NCBI RefSeq assembly: GCF_021191635.1
Contig: NZ_JAIWPR010000023.1
Coordinates: forward strand, 1-64,000
Direction of reading: 5' to 3'
Length of the DNA: 64,000 nucleotides
DNA from: Alterluteimonas quercicellularis
Lineage (GTDB): Bacteria > Pseudomonadota > Gammaproteobacteria > Xanthomonadales > Xanthomonadaceae
Each line of letters begins with the position of its first letter. Within the stretch, counting starts at the first letter, position 1. Shown in pieces: positions 45,862-54,814 of the stretch. Made by a program: the position numbers and the translations under genes. The notes beneath the pieces are model-generated. The model was given only the letters and a program-made list of their open reading frames with translations. It did no database searches and was not told the origin of the DNA.

Positions 45862-46218
45862 TCACTGGATGCGCCCCCACTCGATGTCCCGGATCGCGGT
45901 GCGGTCCCGCTCGCGCGCGACGGTGACCGCGACGCCCTCGGTCTCGCCGCCGTGCAACAGCACGTAGACCCAGCCGAGGTCGTCGTCCTCGCGGTCGGGC
46001 CAGTCGCGGCGCGAGGCGGACACCTCGATGCGGTCCGGCTCCGGGCCGGCCCAGTCCACCAGCTCCTGGTAGGCCTCGCGCAGGGCCGACGGCGGCCACT
46101 CCTCGCGCGCCTGCACGCCGAGCAGCAGGTGCGCGCCGGCGAACTGGCGGCGGATCAGCTTGGTCGCGAATTCCACGGCGACCTGGGTGCAGGCGTCGAG
46201 GTCGGCGGTCAGGCTCAT
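45862..46218 (-). CDS. Hypothetical protein (118 aa)
   Basis: Starts MSLTADLDACTQVAVEFATKLIRRQFAGAHLLL. It looks like a small soluble alpha/beta protein: an N-terminal helix, then AREEWPPSALREAYQELVDW, then strands DLGWVYVLLHGGETEGVAVTVARE. No family recognised and no signal peptide. It lies between REP cassette 3 and a small membrane protein gene on the same strand. Confidence 0.6.
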   Translation of the reverse strand: MSLTADLDACTQVAVEFATKLIRRQFAGAHLLLGVQAREEWPPSALREAYQELVDWAGPEPDRIEVSASRRDWPDREDDDLGWVYVLLHGGETEGVAVTVARERDRTAIRDIEWGRIQ

Positions 46219-46282
46219 CGGTTCGGAGGGATCGGTGGACGGTGGGGGCGCCGGCCCCGTGGAGCGCGGCGTCGGCGAAAAG

Positions 46283-46636
46283 CTACGGCAGCTCGTGCGG
46301 CCGGGCAAGCGGTCCGGCGTCCGGCCCGGGGCCGGGGCGACGAGCGGCGCGCCGGCGCGCGCGCCGCCACGGCAGCGCGCAGGCGGCGAACAGCAGCAGT
46401 CCCCACGCGACCGCGTAGGGCACGCCCGGCAGATCGGGCCGCAGCAGCCCGAGCAGCGACAGCGCCAGCAGCCAGACCGACAGCCGCCGCAAGGGCGCGG
46501 AGGCGGCGCGCGCGGCGCACAGCCGCAGCGGGCGGACGCCGCCGGGCGGCGTGCGCCGGCGCCAGCGCGCGGCAAGCACGAGGCCAGTGGCGGCCAGCGG
46601 CAGCCCGCACGCGCCCAGGAGCTGCGTCAGGCCCAT
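46283..46636 (-). CDS. Hypothetical small membrane protein (117 aa)
   Basis: Three hydrophobic segments: LLGACGLPLAATGLVLAA (about 6-23), RLSVWLLALSLLGLL (about 51-65) and VPYAVAWGLLLFAACAL (about 72-88), separated by Arg-rich loops. The C-terminus is Arg/Pro-rich. The layout resembles small inner-membrane proteins of the DUF3325 kind, but the match is not firm. It is 43 bp downstream of the oxidoreductase gene. Confidence 0.55.
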   Translation of the reverse strand: MGLTQLLGACGLPLAATGLVLAARWRRRTPPGGVRPLRLCAARAASAPLRRLSVWLLALSLLGLLRPDLPGVPYAVAWGLLLFAACALPWRRARRRAARRPGPGPDAGPLARPHELP

Positions 46637-46679
46637 TCCCGCGCCGCTCCCGTCCGCGATGGCGCCCAGCCGCCCATGC

Positions 46680-47708
46680 TCAGTCCTCGATCCGGACGAT
46701 GCGCTTGCCGAAGTTGTCGCCGCGCAGCAGGCCGATCAGGCCCTCGGGCGCGTTCTCCAGCCCGTCCACGACGTCCTCTCGGTACCGGATGCGCCCCTCG
46801 CGCAGCCAGCCGCCCATCTCGCGCAGGAACTCGGGGTACAGGCCGATGAAGTCGGTCTGGATGAAGCCGCGCACGGTCAGGTGCCGGCTCAGGATCAGTC
46901 CCATCAGCTGCGGCACGCGGTCCGGCCCGGCCGGAAGCTCGGCCTCGTTGTAGTGGGCGACCAGGCCGCACACCGGGATGCGGGCGAAGTCGTTGAGCAG
47001 CGGCAGCACGGCGTCGAGCACCTTGCCGCCGACGTTCTCGAAGTAGACGTCGACGCCGTCGGGGGCGGCGGCCGCCAGGCGTTCGGCGAAGTCGGGCGCG
47101 CGATGGTCGAGGGCGACGTCGAAGCCGAGCTCGTCGCGCACGTGCGCCACCTTGGCCTCGCCGCCGGCGATGCCGATGGCCCGCGCGCCGTGCAGCCGGG
47201 CGATCTGCCCGACGGTCGCGCCGACCGGCCCGCTGGCCGCGGCCACGACCAGGGTCTCGCCCGGCTTGGGCTTGCCGATCTCGTGCAGGCCGGCGTAGGC
47301 GGTGAAGCCGGGCATGCCGTAGACGCCCAGCGCGGTGGTGACCGGCAGCGCCTCCGGGTCGAGCCGGCGCTGCAGCGCGTCGCCTTCGACGATGGCGTAG
47401 TCCTGCCAGCCGCCGAAGGCCAGCACCCAGTCGCCCGGGGACCACTCCGGGTGCAGCGACTCCACCACCTGCGCCACGGTGGCGCCGACGAAGGTCTCGC
47501 CGATCTCCAGCGGCCGCGCGTAGGAGCGCCCGGCGTTCATGCGCCCGCGCATGTAGGGGTCGAGCGAGAGCCAGCGGTTGCGCAGCAGCACCTGGCCCTT
47601 GCGCGGCAGCGGCAGGATCTCGCTTTCGAGGCGGAAGTCGGCGGGCTTCGGCTCGCCCTGCGGGCGGGCGGCGAGGACGATGCGGCGGTTGCGGACGGCA
47701 GTGCTCAT
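46680..47708 (-). CDS. NADP-dependent medium-chain oxidoreductase (CurA / leukotriene B4 12-hydroxydehydrogenase-like)
   Basis: 342 aa from MSTAVRNRR at 47708. The zinc-free MDR fold has the N-terminal motif LRNRWLSLDPYMRGRM and nucleotide-binding AAASGPVGATVGQIARL. FENVGGKVLDAVLPLL and GFIQTDFIGLYPEFLREM are typical of the prostaglandin reductase/CurA group. It reduces alpha,beta-unsaturated ketones with NADPH. It lies 4 bp downstream of an aldo/keto reductase gene on the same strand, so the two form an operon for carbonyl detoxification. Confidence 0.9.
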   Translation of the reverse strand: MSTAVRNRRIVLAARPQGEPKPADFRLESEILPLPRKGQVLLRNRWLSLDPYMRGRMNAGRSYARPLEIGETFVGATVAQVVESLHPEWSPGDWVLAFGGWQDYAIVEGDALQRRLDPEALPVTTALGVYGMPGFTAYAGLHEIGKPKPGETLVVAAASGPVGATVGQIARLHGARAIGIAGGEAKVAHVRDELGFDVALDHRAPDFAERLAAAAPDGVDVYFENVGGKVLDAVLPLLNDFARIPVCGLVAHYNEAELPAGPDRVPQLMGLILSRHLTVRGFIQTDFIGLYPEFLREMGGWLREGRIRYREDVVDGLENAPEGLIGLLRGDNFGKRIVRIED

Positions 47709-47712
47709 GGGC

Positions 47713-48675
47713 TCACTCGTTGTGGCTGGCCGCATCAAGCGCGGCGATCTCGTCGGCCGACAGCGCCAGCTCCGCGGCGGCGATCAGTTCCTGCAGCTGC
47801 GCGGTGCCGGTGGCGCTGGCGATCGGCGCGGTCACGCCCGGGCGCGCGATCAGCCAGGCCAGCGCGACCTGCGCCGGCGTGGCCCGGTGCGCCGCGGCGA
47901 CGCCGTCCAGCGCCTCGAGGATGCGCTCCCCGCGCGGGTTGAGGTACTTCTCCACCACGCCGGCGCCGCGCGCGCTGCTCTTGGCCGCATCCTCCGGGCG
48001 GCGGTACTTGCCGCTGAGGAAGCCGCTGGCCAGGGCGTAGTAGGTCACCACGCCGAGGCCGTGCTCGCGCGCCAGCGGCTCCAGCTCGGCCTCGTAGCCG
48101 ATGCGGTCGTAGAGGTTGTACTCCGGCTGCAGCACCTCGTAGCGCGGCAGCCCGTCCCGGGCCGACACCTCCAGCGCCTCGGCCAGCCGCGGCGCGCTGA
48201 AGTTGGAGGCGCCGATCGCGCGCACCTTGCCCTGCTCGACGAGCCGGGCGAAGGCGCCCAGGGTGTCGGCGATCGGCACCCGCGCGTCGTCCTCGTGGGC
48301 GAAGTACAGGTCGATCGTCTCCACCTGCAGGCGCCGCAGCGAGTCCTCGGCGGCGCGGGCGATGTTGTCCGGCGACAGGCCCGGGCGCTCGCCCCACTTC
48401 GCGACCTTGGTCGCGATCACCACGTCGTCGCGGCGCCCGCGGCGGGCCAGCCAGCGGCCGATGATGGTCTCGGACTCGCCGCCGCGGTTGCCCGGCACCC
48501 AGGCCGAGTAGACGTCGGCGGTGTCGACCAGGCCGAAGCCGGCGCCGGCGAAGGCGTCGAGCAGGGCGAAGGAGGTCGGCTCGTCGGCGCTCCAGCCGAA
48601 CACGTTGCCGCCGAAGGCCAGCGGGCGGACGCGCAGGCCGGAACGGCCGAGCGGACGCAGGTCGGAAGCGGTCAT
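47713..48675 (-). CDS. Aldo/keto reductase
   Basis: 320 aa (alpha/beta)8 barrel oxidoreductase. The N-terminal DLRPLGRSGLRVRPLAFGGNVFG matches AKR family proteins. The catalytic Asp and Tyr lie in GLVDTADVYSAW, the Lys in VIATKVAKWG and the His in DLYFAHEDD. It reduces aldehydes or ketones with NADPH in the cytoplasm. First gene of a two-gene operon with the CurA-like enzyme. Confidence 0.9.
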   Translation of the reverse strand: MTASDLRPLGRSGLRVRPLAFGGNVFGWSADEPTSFALLDAFAGAGFGLVDTADVYSAWVPGNRGGESETIIGRWLARRGRRDDVVIATKVAKWGERPGLSPDNIARAAEDSLRRLQVETIDLYFAHEDDARVPIADTLGAFARLVEQGKVRAIGASNFSAPRLAEALEVSARDGLPRYEVLQPEYNLYDRIGYEAELEPLAREHGLGVVTYYALASGFLSGKYRRPEDAAKSSARGAGVVEKYLNPRGERILEALDGVAAAHRATPAQVALAWLIARPGVTAPIASATGTAQLQELIAAAELALSADEIAALDAASHNE

Positions 48676-48827
48676 GCAGCGGGTCCTCGCGTGTCGATCG
48701 CCATCAGCCTAAGCCACGACGGGGTCGGCACGCCGCGAAGACGGCGGGAAAGCTGTGTTGCGCACCGGCATGCTCCCGGGCGCGTCACCGGCTAACCTCT
48801 GCGGTTTCCGACATCCGTGGAGCGTCC

Positions 48828-49733
48828 ATGAAACCGCTGCTGCCCCTGCTGCTGCCCCTGGCGCTGCTCGCCGCCTGTACCGCCGACCCGGCGCCGCCGG
48901 CCGATGCCGCGGCGGACCCCACGCCGTCCGCCGCCGCGCCCGCGGCGAGCCCGGCGCCTGCAGCCGCCCGCGCGCTCGATGCCGAGGCCGCCGCCGCGCT
49001 CGACCGCGCGATCGCCGGCGCCTGGCGCACGCCGGAGTTCGCCGCCCGCGACGCCTGGCGCCACCCGAAGGAGACGCTCGCGTTCTTCGGCGTCCGCCCC
49101 GACATGACCGTGGTCGAGATCACCCCCGGCGGCGGCTGGTACACCGAGATCCTGGCGCCCTACCTGCGCGAGCGCGGCACCTACGTCGGCGCGGTGGTCG
49201 CGCCGGACAGCGTGCCCGAGGACCGTCGCGGCTACCCGACCCGCGCGCGCGACGAGCTGCGCGCCAAGCTCGGCGGCGCGCCCACCGAGGTCTACGGCCG
49301 CGCGACGCTGGTCGAGTACGACCCGGCCGCGCCGGCGTTCGGGCCCGACGGCTCGGCCGACGCGGTGCTCACCTTCCGCAACGTGCACAACTGGCTGATG
49401 TCCGGCAATGCGCCGGCCATGTTCGAGGGCTTCCACAAGGTGCTCAAGCCCGGCGGCGTGCTGGGCGTGGTGGAGCACCGGGCCGAGCACGAGCTTCCGG
49501 CCGGCGACCGCTCCGGCTACGTCGCCGAGCAGACCGTGATCGGCCTGGCCGAGGCCGCCGGCTTCCGGCTGGAGGAGCGCAGCGAGGTCAACGCCAACCC
49601 GCGCGACACCCGCGACCATCCCAACGGCGTGTGGACGCTGCCGCCGACCAACCAGCACGAGGAGGCCGACGCGCAGAAGTACCGCGACATCGGCGAGAGC
49701 GACCGCATGACGCTGCGCTTCGTCAAGGGCTGA
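48828..49733 (+). CDS. Lipoprotein-type class I SAM-dependent methyltransferase
   Basis: 301 aa. A lipoprotein signal peptide ends LLAAC (Cys at residue 17) and is followed by an Ala/Pro-rich linker (about 20-60). The methyltransferase-like domain has a glycine-rich motif I (MTVVEITPGGGWYTEILAPYL), FHKVLKPGGVLGVVEHRAEH and ADAVLTFRNVHNWL. Export to the periplasm is surprising because SAM is cytoplasmic; homologues of this kind are known but of uncertain function. It may have lost methyltransferase activity. It is followed 39 bp later by rluE. Confidence 0.82.
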   Translation: MKPLLPLLLPLALLAACTADPAPPADAAADPTPSAAAPAASPAPAAARALDAEAAAALDRAIAGAWRTPEFAARDAWRHPKETLAFFGVRPDMTVVEITPGGGWYTEILAPYLRERGTYVGAVVAPDSVPEDRRGYPTRARDELRAKLGGAPTEVYGRATLVEYDPAAPAFGPDGSADAVLTFRNVHNWLMSGNAPAMFEGFHKVLKPGGVLGVVEHRAEHELPAGDRSGYVAEQTVIGLAEAAGFRLEERSEVNANPRDTRDHPNGVWTLPPTNQHEEADAQKYRDIGESDRMTLRFVKG

Positions 49734-49772
49734 GCCGGCGGCGCTTTTCCCGGTTCCCGGTCCCCCGCCCGA

Positions 49773-50312
49773 GTGCTCGTCGCCTTCAACAAGCCCTACG
49801 GCGTGCTGTGCCAGTTCACCGACCGCAGCGCGCCGCCGCGGCCCACGCTCGCCGGGTTCGGCCTGCCGGCCGGGGTCTACCCGGCCGGCAGGCTCGACCA
49901 CGACAGCGAGGGCCTGCTGATGCTGAGCGACGAGGGCGGGCTGATCCACCGCATCACCGATCCGCGGCACAAGCTGTCGAAGACCTATTGGGTGCAGGTG
50001 GAGGGCGATCCCGGCGACGCCGCGCTCGATGCGCTGCGCGCCGGGCCGGTGCTGCGCGACGGCGCGACGCGGCCGCCGCGCGTGCGCCGGCTCGATCCGC
50101 CCCCGACGCTGTGGCCGCGCGACCCGCCGGTGCGCGCGCGCAGGACGGTGCCCGACGCCTGGCTGGAGGTGGTGCTGCGCGAGGGACGCAACCGACAGGT
50201 GCGGCGCATGACGGCCGCGGTCGGGCTGCCGACGCTGCGGCTGGTGCGGGTGGCGATCGGACCGTGGCGTCTGGACGGGCTGGCGCCCGGTGCGTGGCGC
50301 GCGATTTCCTGA
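49773..50312 (+). CDS. rluE: 23S rRNA pseudouridine synthase, RluE type
   Basis: 179 aa, GTG start. RsuA-family pseudouridine synthase without the S4 domain, as in RluE. The catalytic aspartate is D42 in AGRLDHDSEGLLML. Other family motifs are FNKPYGVLCQFT and LREGRNRQVRRMTAAVGLPTLRLVR. It converts one uridine of 23S rRNA to pseudouridine; in E. coli RluE acts at U2457. It starts directly after the methyltransferase gene. Confidence 0.92.
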   Translation: MLVAFNKPYGVLCQFTDRSAPPRPTLAGFGLPAGVYPAGRLDHDSEGLLMLSDEGGLIHRITDPRHKLSKTYWVQVEGDPGDAALDALRAGPVLRDGATRPPRVRRLDPPPTLWPRDPPVRARRTVPDAWLEVVLREGRNRQVRRMTAAVGLPTLRLVRVAIGPWRLDGLAPGAWRAIS

Positions 50313-50433
50313 ACGCGGCGCTGAACGGTTCAGCGAAACCTGCGGCCCGCCAATCACTTGCAGACTTTTCTGATAGTGCAACCGTTGGTCTTCTGTTACC
50401 GTCCCGCGCATTCCTGTTCAGGGTCATGATTGG

Positions 50434-51555
50434 ATGGTGACGAAGGTAGCCGCCGGACGCATTCTCGTGGTCGACGACCAGCCGGCGAACCTCCGCGTCG
50501 TCAGCGCGCTGCTGTCCCGGAACGGCTACGACGTCCTCAACGCCACAGACGGCGAGGACGCGCTGCGCATCGCCTCCGAGGCGCTGCCGGACCTGATCCT
50601 GCTCGACGTGCTGATGCCGGGCATGGACGGCTTCGAGGTGCTGGCCGAGATCAAGCAGCGCGAGGCGCTGATGCGCCTGCCGGTGGTCTGCCTGACCGCC
50701 GCGCGCGACCGCGAGCAGCTGCTGCGCGCCTTCGACGCCGGCGCGGTGGACTACGTCACCAAGCCCTTCCTGCCCGAGGAACTGCTGGCCCGGGTCAGCG
50801 CCCACGTCGGGCTCAAGCTCACCCGCGACCGCCTGGAGCGGGTGGCCCGCGAGCGCCAGGAACTGGTGAACCTGGTCGCCCACGACCTCAAGAACCCGCT
50901 GAGCTCGGTGCTGTTCGCCAGCGACATCCTGCGCAGCAACGGTGTCGGCCCGGAGCGCGTGCCGCGCTACCTGGACACCATCTACGAGAGCGCCAACGAT
51001 GCGCTGGGCTACATCAAGCGCTACCTGGAGATGCAGCGCAGCACGCGCGAGCACACCGAGCGCAACGCCACCGCCTCGCTCAACGAGACCGTGGACTGGC
51101 TCGAGAACCGCTACGGGCTGCAGCTGGAGGCGCGGCAGCGCTGCATGCGCATCGCCTCGCACGGGGTCGAGGACGTGCGCGTGGCGATCGACCCGCTGGT
51201 GCTGCGCCAGGTCGCCGAGAACCTGGTCAGCAACGCGATGAAGTACGCCGCCGACAGCGACCTCGACATCGCCTGCCGCCCGGGCGCGCCCGGCTACTGG
51301 CAGCTGGTGGTGGAGGACCGCGGGCCGGGCATCGCCAGCTCGCGGCAGCGCGAGCTGTTCAAGCCGTTCGTGCGCCTGCACGACAGCGCCAGCGTCGACG
51401 ACGGCGGCAACTCCACCGGCCTGGGGCTCTCGCTGGCGCGCGAGATCATCGCCAACGCGGGCGGCCAGCTCTGGTACGAGGACCGCGACGGCGGCGGCAG
51501 CCGCTTCGTGGTCGAGCTGCCGCAGGCCCGCGACCGCAAGGGCGCGGCTCCGTAG
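50434..51555 (+). CDS. Response regulator-histidine kinase (receiver at N-terminus)
   Basis: 373 aa cytoplasmic protein. The receiver domain (8-125) has acidic DD at 14-15, phospho-acceptor D58 in ILLDVLMPGMDG and K110 in YVTKPF. A short coiled linker leads to HisKA with H150 (LVAHDLKNPLSS) and a HATPase domain (ENLVSNAMKYA, DRGPGI, STGLGLSLAREI). This REC-HisKA order, without membrane helices, suggests an input from another kinase or a phosphorelay step. The gene stands alone; an AT-richer promoter zone lies at 50345-50430. Confidence 0.9.
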   Translation: MVTKVAAGRILVVDDQPANLRVVSALLSRNGYDVLNATDGEDALRIASEALPDLILLDVLMPGMDGFEVLAEIKQREALMRLPVVCLTAARDREQLLRAFDAGAVDYVTKPFLPEELLARVSAHVGLKLTRDRLERVARERQELVNLVAHDLKNPLSSVLFASDILRSNGVGPERVPRYLDTIYESANDALGYIKRYLEMQRSTREHTERNATASLNETVDWLENRYGLQLEARQRCMRIASHGVEDVRVAIDPLVLRQVAENLVSNAMKYAADSDLDIACRPGAPGYWQLVVEDRGPGIASSRQRELFKPFVRLHDSASVDDGGNSTGLGLSLAREIIANAGGQLWYEDRDGGGSRFVVELPQARDRKGAAP

Positions 51556-51584
51556 GGCGATCCGGTCTCGCGGGGAACGCCCGT

Positions 51585-51605
51585 CACGCGCGAGCGCGCT
51601 CCTAC
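51585..51605. repeat. Single REP palindrome, reverse orientation
   Basis: Ends GAGCGCGCTCCTAC; located in the convergent gap between the sensor gene and a small membrane protein gene. Confidence 0.65.
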
Positions 51606-51697
51606 GGATTGGCTTCGTCGCGGGACAGCACGTCGATGCGCGAAACGCAGGACGCCGGCTTGCGCCGGCGTCCGTGGGCCCGATGACCGCGCGCCGC

Positions 51698-52090
51698 CTA
51701 CTCGGCGTCGGAGCCGCCCGTGGTCTGCGCGCTGCGGCGCGAGCCGGTGCGGCGGCCGGCGGTCTTGCGCGGCGCACGGCGCGCCTCGACCCGGCGCGCG
51801 CGGCCCTCGATGGTCTGCCCCGAACCGGCGGCCTGCTTCTCCTTGCGGCGCTTGTTGGCCCACCACAGCAGGCCGGCGCCGGCGATCACGGCGACCACGA
51901 CCGAGCCGGAGATGGCGGGGTGGCGGCCGATCGAGCGGCCCGCGGTGCTCGTGGCCACGCGCGCCGCGCCCAGCGCGGCGCCGGTCTGCAGCCACTTGGC
52001 GGCGTGGTCGGGAATGGCATGGCGGATGTTGTCGCCGAGATGGCCCGCCAACTCAAGCGCCCGGTCCTGCAGTGCGTCGAACTTGCTCAT
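51698..52090 (-). CDS. Hypothetical small membrane protein with basic C-terminus
   Basis: 130 aa from MSKFDALQDRALELAGHLG. An amphipathic N-terminal part (1-50) precedes one membrane helix (ISGSVVVAVIAGAGLLWWA, about 60-78). Then follows a strongly basic tail (NKRRKEKQ ... KTAGRRTGSRRS). This resembles DUF883/YtxH-like small membrane proteins in layout, but no family can be assigned. A GGGGGATTCC sequence precedes the ATG. Confidence 0.6.
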   Translation of the reverse strand: MSKFDALQDRALELAGHLGDNIRHAIPDHAAKWLQTGAALGAARVATSTAGRSIGRHPAISGSVVVAVIAGAGLLWWANKRRKEKQAAGSGQTIEGRARRVEARRAPRKTAGRRTGSRRSAQTTGGSDAE

Positions 52091-52217
52091 GGGGGATTCC
52101 TTGGTCTGTGCTGCCAAACGGGAAAACGCGTGGCCGTGCAGTATCGGCCGCCCATCGTGGCGGACGCGTGAGCGCCGGCCCCACCGCCACTGAACGATAC
52201 ACCGCGCCGGCCGCGCC

Positions 52218-54728
52218 TCACGTCCCCCGCGGCTTCGCCCGGTGGGTGGCGACGGCGTTCCACGGATCCTCCGGCCACGGGTGCCGGGGGTACCGGCCCT
52301 TCATCTCCTTGCGCACCTCCGGCCAGGTGCGCTCCCAGAAGCTGCGCAGGTCCTGGGTGACCTGCAGCGGCCGCCCCGCCGGCGACAGCAGGTGCAGCGT
52401 GAGCGGGACGCGGCCGTCGGCGATGCGCGGGGTTTCGGCCAGCCCGAACAGCTCCTGCAGCTTGACCGCCAGCACCGGCGGGCGCGGCGTGCCGTCGGCC
52501 TCCAGCGCGTAGTCGATGCGCCGCGCCTGGCCGGACGGCACCGCGATGCGGACCGGCGCCAGGCGCTCCAGCGCCTGCCGCGCGGGCCAGTCGAGCTGCG
52601 CGGCGAGCGCCTCGCCCAGCGCGTCCTCGCCGAGCGCGTCGAGCCGGGTCAGGCCGGCGAAGGCGGGACGCAGCCAGCGGTCCAGGCCGTCGAGCAGCGC
52701 GGCGTCTGACAGGTCGGGCAGGCCGAGCTCGGGCATCCACGCGCGCAGCGAACCGACCCGCGCACGCCATTGCCGCAGGGCCTCGGTCCACGGCAGCGAC
52801 TCGATGCCGAGCGCGCGCACGGCCTCGGTCAGCGCCTGCGCCGCGCGCGCGGGGTCGACCCGGCCGGCGGGCCGCGCGTCCAGCACGATGCCGGCGAAGC
52901 GCCGCACGCGCTCGGAGACCAGCGCGCGCCGCGCCGGGTCCCAGCGCACCTCGTCGGCCTCGGCGAAGCGATCGGCCATGTCGCGGCGCAGGGCGGCTTC
53001 GTCCACCGGCGCGCCGCGCAGCAGCAGCGCGTCGCGGGCCTCGCGCCGCAGTTCGGCGGCGACCAGCCAGGGCTCGCCGACCAGCGCGCTATCGTCGAAC
53101 AGGCGCAGGGTGCGGCCGTTGGCGAGCTGGTAGCGCAGCGAATCGGCGGCGTGGCGGTGGGCGATGCGGTCCGGGAACGCGTGCGCGAGCAGGTCGCCCA
53201 GCGCGTGCGCGGGCACGTGCGCGGGCGGCGCGCGCTCCACGCGCAGGCGCCGGCGCCACTGGCGCGCGGCGGCGTCGACCGCCGCCAGCGCGCCGCGCGC
53301 GGCCGGGTCCGCGTGGCGGCCGGCCCGCCAAGCCGCCAGCGCCTGCCAGCGCGCGGCCACCGCGTCGGAGCGCGAGCGCAGCGGATCGCGCGCCTCCAGC
53401 AGCGCCACCAGGTCGCAGGCCAGCGCGCGCGACGCCGGGTCCGGCGCGGCGTCGAGCATCGCCGCCCAGCGCGGGTGGGTGCCCAGCGCGAGCGCGCGCC
53501 GCCCCGCCGGGGTGATGCGCGCGTCGGCATCGAGCTGGCCCAGCAGGCGCAGCAGCCCGCGCGCCGCCGCCAGCGCGCCGGGCGGCGGCGGATCGGGGAA
53601 GCGCAGCGCGCTCTCGCCCCAGGCGGCCAGCTCCAGCGCGAGCGCGGCCAGATCGACCTGGGCGATCTCCGGCACGCGCTGCGGCTCCAGCCGCTGCGAC
53701 TGCGGCCACAGCCGCCACGCCCAGCCGGCGGCGACGCGGCCGGCGCGGCCGGCGCGCTGGTCGGCCGAGGCCTGCGAGATCGCCACCGTCTCCAGCCGCG
53801 AGAATCCGCTGTTGGGATCGAAGCGCGGCGCGCGCGCCAGCCCGCTGTCGATCACCACGCGCACCCCCGGCAGGGTCACCGAGGATTCGGCGACGTTGGT
53901 GGCCAGCACCACGCGCCGGCGCCCGCCGGGATCGGGGCGCAGCACCCGCGCCTGCTGCTCCAGCGGCAGCTCGCCGTGCAGGGCGAGGACCTCGGCATCG
54001 ACCGCGGCGGCCTGCAGCGCCGCCTGCAGGCGCGCGATCTCGCGCTGGCCGGGCAGGAACGCCAGCACGTCGCCGGGGTGCGCCCGCAGCGCCTGCTCCA
54101 CCGCGCGCCGCGCCTGTGCCTCCAGCGCCTCGTCGCGGCGCGCCGGCAGGTGCGCCACCTCGACCGGGAAGCCGCGGCCGGCGCTGGACAGGCGCGGCGC
54201 GTCGAGGAACGCGGCCAGGCGCTCGCCGTCGAGGGTCGCCGACATCGCCACGATGCGCAGGTCCTCGCGCAGCTGCGCCTGCACGTCCAGCGCCAGCGCC
54301 AGGCCGAGGTCGCCCGCCAGGTGGCGCTCGTGGAACTCGTCGAACAGCAGCGCGGCGATCCCGTCGAGGGTGGGATCGTCCTGGATCATGCGGGTGAGGA
54401 TGCCCTCGGTCACCACCTCGATGCGGGTGCGCGCCGAGACCTTGCGCTCGAAGCGGATGCGGTAGCCGACGGTCTCGCCCACCGCCTCGCCGAGCTGCGC
54501 GGCCATGAAGCCGGCGGCGGCGCGCGCGGCCACGCGGCGCGGCTCCAGCATCACGATCCGGCGGTCGTCCCGCCACGGCGCGTCGAGCAGGGCCAGCGGC
54601 ACCTGGGTGGTCTTGCCGGCGCCCGGCGGCGCCTCCAGCACCAGGCGCGGATGCACGGCCAGGCTGGCGGCGATCCGCGGCAGCAGTGGCGCGATGGGAA
54701 AGGCGACGTCGGTCACGGCGCGACACAC
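52218..54728 (-). CDS. hrpB: ATP-dependent helicase HrpB (DEAH family)
   Basis: 836 aa, typical of HrpB. Walker A is APPGAGKTTQVPLALL, motif II appears as DEFHERHL, motif III as VAMSATLDGERL and motif VI as QRAGRAGRVAAG. HA2-like and HrpB-specific C-terminal domains follow. It is an RNA helicase-like ATPase; function in vivo is not well defined. A GTG a few codons downstream (MCRAVTDVAF) is an alternative start. It is divergent from the endonuclease gene. Confidence 0.93.
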   Translation of the reverse strand: MCRAVTDVAFPIAPLLPRIAASLAVHPRLVLEAPPGAGKTTQVPLALLDAPWRDDRRIVMLEPRRVAARAAAGFMAAQLGEAVGETVGYRIRFERKVSARTRIEVVTEGILTRMIQDDPTLDGIAALLFDEFHERHLAGDLGLALALDVQAQLREDLRIVAMSATLDGERLAAFLDAPRLSSAGRGFPVEVAHLPARRDEALEAQARRAVEQALRAHPGDVLAFLPGQREIARLQAALQAAAVDAEVLALHGELPLEQQARVLRPDPGGRRRVVLATNVAESSVTLPGVRVVIDSGLARAPRFDPNSGFSRLETVAISQASADQRAGRAGRVAAGWAWRLWPQSQRLEPQRVPEIAQVDLAALALELAAWGESALRFPDPPPPGALAAARGLLRLLGQLDADARITPAGRRALALGTHPRWAAMLDAAPDPASRALACDLVALLEARDPLRSRSDAVAARWQALAAWRAGRHADPAARGALAAVDAAARQWRRRLRVERAPPAHVPAHALGDLLAHAFPDRIAHRHAADSLRYQLANGRTLRLFDDSALVGEPWLVAAELRREARDALLLRGAPVDEAALRRDMADRFAEADEVRWDPARRALVSERVRRFAGIVLDARPAGRVDPARAAQALTEAVRALGIESLPWTEALRQWRARVGSLRAWMPELGLPDLSDAALLDGLDRWLRPAFAGLTRLDALGEDALGEALAAQLDWPARQALERLAPVRIAVPSGQARRIDYALEADGTPRPPVLAVKLQELFGLAETPRIADGRVPLTLHLLSPAGRPLQVTQDLRSFWERTWPEVRKEMKGRYPRHPWPEDPWNAVATHRAKPRGT

Positions 54729-54814
54729 TACACCAGCCGCGCGGGCCGTCCCGGCTGGTGGCTGTCATCTTCCCGGGGCTACAGTTGGGAAGACACCACC
54801 GGGGACAACCGAAG

